Assembly (NCBI GenBank): GCA_002373375.1
Contig: DFLE01000003.1
Coordinates: forward strand, 491-38,957
Direction: 5' to 3'
DNA: 38,467 bases
Origin: Prevotellaceae bacterium UBA3627
Lineage (GTDB): Bacteria > Bacteroidota > Bacteroidia > Bacteroidales > Bacteroidaceae
Part shown: in pieces, positions 24,199-31,765 of the stretch
Position numbering within the stretch: position 1 is the first letter of the stretch
How the letters are laid out: each line of letters begins with the position of its first letter
The notes under the pieces: model-generated
What the model was told of the DNA's origin: nothing
Seen by the model: only the letters and a program-made list of their open reading frames with translations
Databases searched by the model: none
Translations under genes and position numbers: made by a program

Positions 24199-25146
24199 AT
24201 GAGACAAATACCTACTATTACAAAAAACCTCCTCATCATCAACGTTATCTGCTATCTGGCTTACGTGGTGCTGGGGGGAAGAGGCATTGACCTCAACGAC
24301 ATCTTCGGCCTGCACTATTTCCAGGCTACGGAGTTCCATCTGTATCAGACAGTGACTTACATGTTCATGCATGCTTCAGTGGAGCATATATTCTTTAATA
24401 TGTTCGCCCTGTGGATGTTTGGCGGTGTCATAGAACGCACGTTTGGCGAGAAGCGATTCCTTATATATTACCTGGTCTGCGGACTGGGTGCTGCCTTGTG
24501 TCAGGAGATATCACAGTTCTTCCAGGTGTATTTCATGATAGCCGACCAAGGGGCTACGCTGAACGACATGATGCGCCTGTCATATCTTGACCGCGAGGCT
24601 CTCAACGCCTTGACCACCGTGGGTGCGTCGGGCTGCATATACGGCGTGCTGCTGGCATTCGGCATGACTTATCCTGAGGAGCGTATATTTATCTTCCCGC
24701 TGCCTGTGCCTATCAAGGCCAAGTGGTTTGTCATGGGTTACGCAGCTATTGAGGTAGGACTGGCACTGATGCAGAATGGCGACGGAGTGGCTCACGTGGC
24801 TCACATCGGCGGTATGCTTTTCGGCTGGATACTGCTGAGGGTATGGCGCAGGACCAAGCCTGGCTTCAACGGCTGGGACGGCTATGAGGTAAAGGAGAAG
24901 AAGACCATCCTGGGACGCATAAGGCAGTGGCTGCACCTTGACCGCAAGGAGGAGGAGGACCTGAACTATGGCAGGCAGAACACTACGCACGACAGGCAGA
25001 AGGACTGGGAATATAACGCCCAGCACAACAAGGAAAAGCAGCAGCGCGAGGCTGAGATTGACAAGATTCTTGACAAGATAAGACGCTCAGGCTACTCTTC
25101 TCTTACAGAGGAGGAAAAGAAAAGACTCTTTGAGCAGAAGAAATGA
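24199..25146 (+). CDS. Rhomboid-family intramembrane serine protease
   Basis: A 315-residue protein taken from the ATG at 24199, because the alternative GTG at 24160 overlaps the promoter. The catalytic dyad is Ser144 in VGASGCIYG (GxSG) and His202 in AHVAHIGGM. Also present are YMFMHASVEHIFFNMFALWMFG (oxyanion-side His/Asn) and about six hydrophobic segments. The C-terminal 90 residues are soluble, highly charged and helical (KEEEDLNYGRQNT...EEEKKRLFEQKK). Rhomboids cleave transmembrane substrates within the membrane. The stop overlaps the next ATG (ATGA at 25143-25146), so the next gene is coupled. Confidence 0.92.
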   Translation: MRQIPTITKNLLIINVICYLAYVVLGGRGIDLNDIFGLHYFQATEFHLYQTVTYMFMHASVEHIFFNMFALWMFGGVIERTFGEKRFLIYYLVCGLGAALCQEISQFFQVYFMIADQGATLNDMMRLSYLDREALNALTTVGASGCIYGVLLAFGMTYPEERIFIFPLPVPIKAKWFVMGYAAIEVGLALMQNGDGVAHVAHIGGMLFGWILLRVWRRTKPGFNGWDGYEVKEKKTILGRIRQWLHLDRKEEEDLNYGRQNTTHDRQKDWEYNAQHNKEKQQREAEIDKILDKIRRSGYSSLTEEEKKRLFEQKK

Positions 25147-26261
25147 AGAAGATAATACATAAGACACTGCTGGCTTTTTCCATAGTGGCCGTACTGACGC
25201 TGCTCGTCACCGGATATGGAAGCAGGCTGAACCCTGTCAACTGGACCTACGCTCCACTGCTGGGCTATGCCTTCCCCGTAGCGTTGATATGTACGCTCGC
25301 CGCAATGGTGTTGTGCGCACTGATGCGCAAGCGGTTGCTGCCCATAACCATCATCGGACTGATAGCCGCCTACCAGCCTGTGACACTCTTCTGTCCCATC
25401 AACAAGCAACAGGAGGCACCGGCAAAAGCCATCACCGTGCTGACATATAACACATATAACTGGGGAAGGGGACACCGGATGTCTGAGGAGCGCACTATGA
25501 TGACCAGGCAGATTATAGAATACATCGTTAACAGCAACGCCGATATAATATGCCTGCAGGAGGCTCCCTATACTAACCATGCTGCCCATCTACTCGACAC
25601 GCTGAAGTCCCTCGGAAAAGGCCCCTATGTAATGGACACCATAAAGGGAGACAAAGAGGGATTCTCCACAATACTAACCAAATACCCGATAAAGAAGAAA
25701 CAGCGCATATCCTACGAGACAAAAGGCAACATCTCAGGAGCCTTCTGGCTTGATGTCAACGGCAAGGAACTGATAGTTGCCTGCAACCACCTGCAGACCA
25801 TGGGACTGTCTATGCAGGAGAGACAGGATTTCGGAACCATGATGCACGGCGATAACAACGAGAAAGAGTATATCAAGAAAACATCGCACACCATCTTAGG
25901 AAAGGTATTGGAGGCTACGAGGATACGAGCCGCACAGGCTGACAGCGTAGCTGCCTTCATCAGGCTGCACCACAAGGTGCCGATGATAGTCTGCGGCGAC
26001 TTCAACGACATACCACAGTCATATACCCACTATACCATAACACACCCCGGGAAGGGCTCTGACGGCAACGATATAGACATCACCGACTGCTATCATGCCA
26101 CTGCCTTCGGACCTGGTTTCTCCTACGGACATTTCGCCATACGCGTGAGGATAGACAACATATTGTGCAATGATATGCTTACTCCATATAACTGCCGTGT
26201 GGACAAGTCTATCGACGCTTCTGACCATTACCCCATGATATGTCAATTCACAATAAAATAA
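25143..26261 (+). CDS. Membrane-anchored endonuclease/exonuclease/phosphatase-family protein
   Basis: A 372-residue protein with three N-terminal hydrophobic segments (about 8-25, 42-60, 66-83) and then an EEP domain from about 96. Motifs are VLTYNTYNWG (N103), IICLQEAP (E140), IVCGDFNDIP (metal and substrate Asp/Asn), VRIDNILC and ASDHYPM (catalytic His near the C-terminus). EEP proteins cut phosphodiesters in nucleic acids, lipids or inositol phosphates. Membrane anchoring makes an extracytoplasmic lipid or nucleotide substrate possible, but this is not shown. Start overlaps the rhomboid stop by 4 nt. Confidence 0.87.
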   Translation: MKKIIHKTLLAFSIVAVLTLLVTGYGSRLNPVNWTYAPLLGYAFPVALICTLAAMVLCALMRKRLLPITIIGLIAAYQPVTLFCPINKQQEAPAKAITVLTYNTYNWGRGHRMSEERTMMTRQIIEYIVNSNADIICLQEAPYTNHAAHLLDTLKSLGKGPYVMDTIKGDKEGFSTILTKYPIKKKQRISYETKGNISGAFWLDVNGKELIVACNHLQTMGLSMQERQDFGTMMHGDNNEKEYIKKTSHTILGKVLEATRIRAAQADSVAAFIRLHHKVPMIVCGDFNDIPQSYTHYTITHPGKGSDGNDIDITDCYHATAFGPGFSYGHFAIRVRIDNILCNDMLTPYNCRVDKSIDASDHYPMICQFTIK

Positions 26262-27517
26262 CACGCATCGGCACATTTGCCGCCATGCTCACAGCCTGCC
26301 TGTGTTCCGCCACGGCAAAACAACCGGTAATAACCCTTACTAACACTCTCGGCTCCACACGCTCTGTAAGTGAGATGGTGGAGGTGGAGGCAAGTGCCAT
26401 ACCCTATAAGGACTTCTCTCTCGTGACACAGGCAGGAGACACCCTGCCATGGCAGCGCACATACGACGGGAAGATAATCTTCCCACGTCCGGCAATGCAG
26501 GGCAAAAGCATTAAGATAACCGTGGCAGAGGCCGCAACGAAGAGTGTCACACCGTCAGTTTACGGCAGGCTGTACCCTGAGCGGCAGATGGACTTCTCTT
26601 TTGAGAACGACTGCGTGGCTTACCGCATATATGGTCCGGAGACCATGAAGAAGAAGGAGCGACTGTATGGTTATGACATATTCCTGAAACGTGGCACCGC
26701 CCTGGTGCTTGACAAGTTCTATGACAAGCAGTGCGACAAGGCGATGTGGAACACCGTAGGCAAGCTTCGCAGCATGGGACAGCGCGAGTTGGCCGACGAT
26801 GTATATCAGTATGGTTTCTGCTACCATGTGGACCATGGCGAGGGCATGGATGTATATAAGGTAGGCTCCACTCTCGGCGCCGGCACCAACGCCCTGCTCT
26901 CAGGAAACGATATCATCTATCCATGGTGCTTCCAACAGGCGGAAGTGCTTGACAACGGTCCGCTGCGTATGACGGTGAAGCTCACATACAGCCCTTTCTC
27001 CATAGGCTCTGACACCAACAACACACTATACGAGACGCGCATACTTACCATTGACGCAGGCTCACGCATGGTACGGGCAAGCATATCCTACTCCGCCTCC
27101 CTGCCACGCACCGTCACTCCCATCTGCGGCATTGCGGTACACAAGGAGAACCCTGAGGCTTACGCTATGGACAGCAAGCAGGGCATAATAGTATATGAGG
27201 ACCTGGGCGACCCCGACATCTACCGCAAGAAAGACCGCAGCCGCCTTGACCCGCAGAAGGGCCACACGTTCATAGGCTGCATAATGCCGGGCAGCACCGA
27301 CTGCCGCTATCTCCCCTTTGCAAAGGAAACAAGCGGCGCCTTAGGTCATGTCATCGCCGCGGCACCAGCTGCCACTGATGCAGTGACATACTACTTCGGT
27401 TACGCATGGGACAGAAGCGGCAACACCGCCTTCCACTCAAAGGAAGAGTGGATGAAATACCTGAAACAATATGCCACGCAAGCAAGCCATCCGCTGAAGG
27501 TCAAGGTTAGCAAATAA
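26240..27517 (+). CDS. DUF4861-family secreted protein
   Basis: A 425-residue protein with an N-terminal signal peptide (ITRIGTFAAMLTACLCSATAK). The body matches my recollection of the DUF4861 family: VYGRLYPERQMDFSFENDCVAYRIYGPE, the GTNALLSGNDIIYPWCFQQAEVLDNGPLR stretch, TRILTIDAGSRMVRASISY and YYFGYAWDRSGN. Family members occur in Bacteroidetes glycan-degradation loci and are predicted beta-rich, with unclear chemistry. The ATG at 26240 overlaps the preceding gene by 22 nt; a later Met (26285) would cut the signal peptide, so 26240 is preferred. Confidence 0.75.
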   Translation: MSIHNKITRIGTFAAMLTACLCSATAKQPVITLTNTLGSTRSVSEMVEVEASAIPYKDFSLVTQAGDTLPWQRTYDGKIIFPRPAMQGKSIKITVAEAATKSVTPSVYGRLYPERQMDFSFENDCVAYRIYGPETMKKKERLYGYDIFLKRGTALVLDKFYDKQCDKAMWNTVGKLRSMGQRELADDVYQYGFCYHVDHGEGMDVYKVGSTLGAGTNALLSGNDIIYPWCFQQAEVLDNGPLRMTVKLTYSPFSIGSDTNNTLYETRILTIDAGSRMVRASISYSASLPRTVTPICGIAVHKENPEAYAMDSKQGIIVYEDLGDPDIYRKKDRSRLDPQKGHTFIGCIMPGSTDCRYLPFAKETSGALGHVIAAAPAATDAVTYYFGYAWDRSGNTAFHSKEEWMKYLKQYATQASHPLKVKVSK

Positions 27518-27712
27518 CACGTCATTCACCAACAAGCCACACCCCCTTTTTTCACCTGTTTCCTTATGTCTCCCCCTGTCCAAGGGGTAAAATAAAGAGA
27601 TACAGGCGTGATATTTGTTTCATCATCCTGTATTTTTATACAGATAATCCTTTTTTACCCATTCTTTCACAAAGTTAGTCCTTTTTTCTCCATCACACAT
27701 AAAGAAAAATAG

Positions 27713-27720
27713 TAACTTTG
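27713..27720 (+). promoter_or_regulatory. -7 box of the GH95 gene
   Basis: TAACTTTG 27 nt before the ATG at 27747. No TTTG at the expected -33 position. The rest of 27518-27712 is pyrimidine-rich with no gene seen. Confidence 0.5.
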
Positions 27721-27746
27721 TTTCAGTTATTCACATAATTACCATA

Positions 27747-30269
27747 ATGAAACATCTACTATTACTATTATTTATTACAACGTCGCTCTGCGCCAAGGCA
27801 GACGACAGCGCCATGCTGTGGTACTCACGTCCCGCTACTTACTGGGAGGAGGCCCTGCCTATTGGCAACGGCCATCTGGGAGCCATGATAAGCTCAGCCG
27901 TAGAGTGTGACACTCTTTTCCTCAACGAAGACACCTTCTGGAGCGGCAGTCCTTACAGCAACTGTAACGCCAACGCCCTCGGAGTGCTCGACAGCATACG
28001 TCAGGCACTGTGGCAGAAGGATTACGAGCGCGCCCAGCGCCTGGGTATGAAAAACATCGTGGCAGACCGTAACAAGACCGGTCACGGCATGGCATACGAG
28101 GCTGTGGGCAGACTGCTCATAAAGACTCCTACACACAAAGAGGGTATGTACCGCCGTTGGCTCGACCTCTCCACGGCAACGGCAGGCATGAGCTATGAGT
28201 GCAAAGGCATACGCTATGAGCGCACCTACTTCGCCTCCCTCGCTGATGACGTGATAATAATACGTCTCAAGGCTACACGTAACGGAAAGACACTCTCGCC
28301 CAAGCAGGCGGGCAGACCACAGATAGACTTCCTCTCTCCTGAGAAGCGCGTAAAGGCTGAGGTAAGCCGCTATGACGAGCGTACACTCATGGTGCGCTCC
28401 ACGCTGAAGGAGAAAGAGATGGAGCACGTGCCCAATATGCTGCACTGCGTCACCTTCATACGCCAATATGAGGACAAGGAGGGTGTGACGCTGGTGGTAT
28501 CGGCTGCCACCAACTTCGTGAACTACCACGACATCAGCGGCGACGCCGAAGCAAAGGCCATGGACAAGCTGCTCCGTGCGGAGGCTGGCATAAAGGACTA
28601 TGCCGCCACCCTGCAAAGACACGTTGACAAATACCGTGAGCAATATGCACGCGTAAGCCTCGACCTCGGACACAACCCCGTACAGGAGCAGAAGGACACC
28701 GAGACACGTATTGCAGAGTTTGCAGAGTTTGGCGACCCAGGTCTTGCCGCCACCTACTTCCAGTTCGGACGCTACCTGCTCATCTCATCATCCCAGCCGG
28801 GCACCCAGCCTGCTAACCTGCAGGGACTGTGGAACCCCGACGGACGACAGTACCCTGCATGGGACTCAAAATACACCACCAACATCAACGTGGAGATGAA
28901 CTACTGGCCTGCAGAGGTTACCAACCTCAGCGAGTGTCATGAGCCGTTCCTGCGTATGGTGGGCGACGTAAGCCAGACAGGCCGCGAGGCTGCACGTAAT
29001 ATGTACGGTTGCCGCGGATGGACCCTGCACCACAACACCGACCTGTGGCGAGCCACGGGTGCCGTGGACTATGCCTCATGCGCCGTATGGCCTACGGGCG
29101 GAGCATGGTTCTGCCAACACCTGTGGGAGCACTACCTGTTTACAGGCGACAAGGATTTCCTGCTAAACAAGGCTTACCCTGTGCTGCGCTCAGCGGCGGA
29201 GTTCTACCAGGACTTCCTCATACGCGACCCTGAGAGCGGCTACCTCGTGGCAGCACCGAGCACCTCACCCGAGAACAACCCCGGACTGGGCTCTTACCTT
29301 GACGAGAACGGCAAGAAGTTCAGCTTCGCCCACTTCGCCGGCGTCACCATGGACAACCAGATGATATACGACCTGCTCCGCTCCACCAGCATGGCAGCAC
29401 GTCAGTTGGGTATTGACAATGCCTTTGCCGACTCCCTCGACTCACTGCGCCGCCAGCTGCCGCCAATGATGATAGGCAAGTTCGGACAGTTGCAGGAGTG
29501 GCTTGAGGACTGGGACAGGGAGTTCTCCTCACACCGTCACATATCACACCTCTGGGGAGCCTACCCCGGCTGTCAGGTATCGCCATACGAGCACCCAGAG
29601 CTGTTCCAGGCTGTGAAGAAGTCACTCATAGGACGCGGCGATGCCAGCCGCGGATGGTCCATGGGCTGGAAGGTGTGCCAGTGGGCGCGCCAACTTGACG
29701 GCGACCATGCCATGACACTGATAAAGAACCAGCTGCACCTGAAGAGCCCTAACTGCACCATACGCGACCAGGACGGCGGCACATACACCAACATGTTTGA
29801 CGCGCACCCACCATTCCAGATAGACGGCAACTTCGGTTGCTGCGCCGGCATAGCCGAGATGCTCGTGCAGAGCCACGACGGCTGTGTGCACCTGCTGCCG
29901 GCACTGCCCACAGTATGGAAGAGCCATGGCACGGTGAGCGGTCTGCGCTGCCGCGGCGGTTTCGTCATTGACGAACTCTCATGGAAGGATGGCAAGATAA
30001 CATCCCTGAAGATACGCTCCACCCTCGGCGGCAACCTGCGTCTGCGCCTGCCTGCCGACGAGAACGGCAACACGGGCATCACCCTCACCAGCAGCGGTTT
30101 GCTGACCGATGCACAGGGCACGAACCCCAACCCACTGATGCAGGTATATGACATTGCCGCACCTATAGTAAAGGACGCCAAGAAGATACCTGCCACCATA
30201 CTCTCCCCTACTCGCCTCTATGATATTGCAACCACCGCAGGCGAGACAGTGGAGCTTAAGGCAAGATAA
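27747..30269 (+). CDS. GH95 alpha-L-fucosidase / alpha-L-galactosidase
   Basis: An 840-residue secreted enzyme (signal peptide MKHLLLLLFITTSLCAKA). The N-terminal GH95 beta domain starts with WYSRPATYWEEALPIGNGHLGAM. The (alpha/alpha)6 barrel carries NINVEMNYWP (N379, N381), the SPEN motif (E509, candidate general acid) and DGNFG (D693), which correspond to the residues described in the bifidobacterial 1,2-alpha-L-fucosidase. The C-terminal beta domain begins near VHLLPALP. GH95 releases terminal alpha-1,2-fucose by inversion from host or plant glycans; some members act on alpha-L-galactose. Stands alone, with no SusCD pair adjacent, so its operon-level substrate is unclear. Confidence 0.94.
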   Translation: MKHLLLLLFITTSLCAKADDSAMLWYSRPATYWEEALPIGNGHLGAMISSAVECDTLFLNEDTFWSGSPYSNCNANALGVLDSIRQALWQKDYERAQRLGMKNIVADRNKTGHGMAYEAVGRLLIKTPTHKEGMYRRWLDLSTATAGMSYECKGIRYERTYFASLADDVIIIRLKATRNGKTLSPKQAGRPQIDFLSPEKRVKAEVSRYDERTLMVRSTLKEKEMEHVPNMLHCVTFIRQYEDKEGVTLVVSAATNFVNYHDISGDAEAKAMDKLLRAEAGIKDYAATLQRHVDKYREQYARVSLDLGHNPVQEQKDTETRIAEFAEFGDPGLAATYFQFGRYLLISSSQPGTQPANLQGLWNPDGRQYPAWDSKYTTNINVEMNYWPAEVTNLSECHEPFLRMVGDVSQTGREAARNMYGCRGWTLHHNTDLWRATGAVDYASCAVWPTGGAWFCQHLWEHYLFTGDKDFLLNKAYPVLRSAAEFYQDFLIRDPESGYLVAAPSTSPENNPGLGSYLDENGKKFSFAHFAGVTMDNQMIYDLLRSTSMAARQLGIDNAFADSLDSLRRQLPPMMIGKFGQLQEWLEDWDREFSSHRHISHLWGAYPGCQVSPYEHPELFQAVKKSLIGRGDASRGWSMGWKVCQWARQLDGDHAMTLIKNQLHLKSPNCTIRDQDGGTYTNMFDAHPPFQIDGNFGCCAGIAEMLVQSHDGCVHLLPALPTVWKSHGTVSGLRCRGGFVIDELSWKDGKITSLKIRSTLGGNLRLRLPADENGNTGITLTSSGLLTDAQGTNPNPLMQVYDIAAPIVKDAKKIPATILSPTRLYDIATTAGETVELKAR

Positions 30270-30744
30270 ACAACCCTCACCCCCCGAAAGAACTGTTGAA
30301 ATTGGTCGATTTTTCGGTTTTCAAGAAAACTCATTCTAAGCGAGGAAAACGAGGCAGGCGGACCACCTGCCCACAGAGGGGTATGACTCGCAGGAAGGGG
30401 ACTTAAAACGCGAAATACAGGGTGGGGCATTTTCCAAAAATACGAAAAGATGCTGTTTGGGGGTAAAAAACACCGTTTCGGGGTGTGAAAGCATAGCTTT
30501 TACATGATGAAAGCATAGCTTTCACGCTGTAAAAGGGCATGAATGACGAGGTAAAGTGATAGCTTTCACACTGTAAAAGCTATCACTTTACTGCGTTTTA
30601 AGAAAACTTTACATTTCTCCTGTTTTCGTGGATTGGTACATTTTTCGGTTCGCCGATTTACACAAAACATAATTTTCTCCCGTTTTTTGTTCTCCATAAG
30701 GAATAAAATTGCTAACTTTATACCCCGAAAACGAAAGAAGAACC
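30270..30744. other. Intergenic region with palindromic repeats
   Basis: No gene is visible. It holds two loosely similar segments containing ATTGGTnnATTTTTCGGTT (about 30299 and 30632) and a cluster of GTGAAAGC/GCTTTCAC palindromes at 30485-30591. A possible promoter box TAACTTTA lies at 30713-30720. Confidence 0.6.
30485..30591. repeat. Cluster of GTGAAAGC-ATA-GCTTTCAC palindromes
   Basis: Two single palindromes (30485-30503 and 30507-30525) share AAAGCATAGCTTT. They are followed by a 16-bp perfect hairpin with arms 30551-30566 and 30576-30591. The last could serve as a terminator for the GH95 gene, but no T run follows directly. Confidence 0.75.
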
Positions 30745-31386
30745 ATGGACTATATACTTCAGTCTCTCTCCATAGGCTACAGCCACAAGGTGATAGCCGC
30801 TGACATTAACGCACAGATAAAGGGCGGCGAACTGACCTGCCTGATAGGCAGGAACGGCACCGGCAAGTCAACGCTGATGCGCACCCTCGCAGGTTTTCTG
30901 AAGCCTCTCGGCGGCAGCGCCCTGCTTGACGGACGCGACGTGAGCCGCCTGTCACCAGCGGAGCGCTCACATCTTATCAGCGTAGTACTCACCGACAGGG
31001 TGGACATTGACGGCATGAGGGTGCAGGACCTCGTGAGCGTGGGACGGCAGCCCTACACAGGATTCTTCGGTAAGATGTCAAGTGATGACGAGGAGGTGGT
31101 AAACAAGGCAATAGCCGACGTGGGCATGACCGACTTTGCCGGGCGACAGGTGAACAGCCTCAGCGACGGCGAGCGGCAGAAGGTGATGATAGCCAAGGCA
31201 CTGGCACAGCAGACTCCCGTGATACTGCTTGACGAGCCTACGGCGTTTCTTGACTATCCGTCGAAGAAGGAGATGTTCCAGATGCTCGCGCAGCTGTGCC
31301 ATGAGCAGGGCAAGGCCGTGCTGGTGTCAACACACGACCTTGACATTGCGCTGCCCATAGCCGACAGTGTGATAGAGATGAAATAG
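30745..31386 (+). CDS. Orphan, short ABC transporter ATPase (FecE/BtuD-like)
   Basis: A 213-residue ATP-binding subunit. Walker A is GRNGTGKS (35-42), signature LSDGERQK (139-146), Walker B VILLDEPTAFLD (159-170) and H-loop STHDLD (H197). It most resembles FecE/FepC/BtuD-type subunits for siderophore or cobalamin importers. Those are usually about 250 residues; this one stops soon after the H-loop helix (IADSVIEMK), lacking about 40 residues. No permease or binding protein gene is next to it. ATG 30745 is chosen over TTG 30709, which overlaps the promoter box. A strong terminator follows. It may serve a permease encoded elsewhere or be degenerating. Confidence 0.85.
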   Translation: MDYILQSLSIGYSHKVIAADINAQIKGGELTCLIGRNGTGKSTLMRTLAGFLKPLGGSALLDGRDVSRLSPAERSHLISVVLTDRVDIDGMRVQDLVSVGRQPYTGFFGKMSSDDEEVVNKAIADVGMTDFAGRQVNSLSDGERQKVMIAKALAQQTPVILLDEPTAFLDYPSKKEMFQMLAQLCHEQGKAVLVSTHDLDIALPIADSVIEMK

Positions 31387-31410
31387 GCACACGAAAAGAG
31401 GCAGAAAGAA

Positions 31411-31453
31411 AAGCGGTTCTCAGTAACCTTTAATGGTTTACAGAGAACCGCTT
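31411..31453 (+). terminator. Hairpin terminator between the ABC gene and tRNA-Arg
   Basis: Perfect 11-bp arms AAGCGGTTCTC (31411-31421) and GAGAACCGCTT (31443-31453), with a smaller AACC/GGTT stem inside. On the minus strand it is followed by TTTCTTTCTG, so it probably also ends the tRNA transcript. Confidence 0.8.
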
Positions 31454-31465
31454 GATACATCCTCG

Positions 31466-31537
31466 TACCCCGACCGAGAATCGAACTCGGAACTAAGCTT
31501 TAGGAGAGCCTTGTTATATCCATTTAACTATCAGGGC
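31466..31537 (-). tRNA. tRNA-Arg (anticodon CCT)
   Basis: Folds as a cloverleaf on the minus strand. The acceptor GCCCTGA pairs with TCGGGGT (terminal G-U), then discriminator A. The D stem is GTTA/TAAC. The anticodon stem AGGCT/AGCTT holds loop CTCCTAA, so the anticodon is CCT. The variable loop is 4 nt. The T stem CCGAG/CTCGG has loop TTCGATT. CCA is not encoded. Confidence 0.95.
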
Positions 31538-31552
31538 ATACGTTTGTTACTG

Positions 31553-31584
31553 CAAAATTACGCATTTTTCTTTATTTGTGCAAA
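31553..31584 (-). promoter_or_regulatory. Promoter of tRNA-Arg
   Basis: On the minus strand TTTG (plus 31581-31584), 20-nt spacer, TAATTTTG (plus 31553-31560), 15 nt before the tRNA 5' end. Confidence 0.75.
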
Positions 31585-31587
31585 TAA

Positions 31588-31765
31588 TTAAGGAGTTAAT
31601 TATTTAAGAAGTTAAGGAGTTAAGGAGTTAAGAAGTTAAGAAGTCTGAATTCATACGTTAAGGAGCTAAGACATTACGTAATGTTATTCAACAGTCTAAT
31701 ACATTTGTCTTAACTCCTTAACTTCTTAACTCCTTAACTTCTTAACTCCTTAACTTCTTAACTCC
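31588..31765. repeat. TTAAGRAG octamer arrays in inverted orientation
   Basis: Left array 31588-31643: seven consecutive 8-bp units (TTAAGGAG or TTAAGAAG; one is TTAATTAT), with one more unit at 31658-31665. Right array about 31709-31765: seven units in reverse orientation. The two arrays could pair into a stem of about 55 bp. The right array supplies the stop codon of the ligase-acyltransferase gene. Confidence 0.88.

Noticed and set aside
31387..31410. Frameshifted C-terminus of the ABC ATPase
   Set aside because: No other frame after the stop continues the family sequence before the terminator hairpin.
31588..31765. CRISPR array
   Set aside because: The repeats are contiguous 8-bp units without spacers and in opposed orientation.
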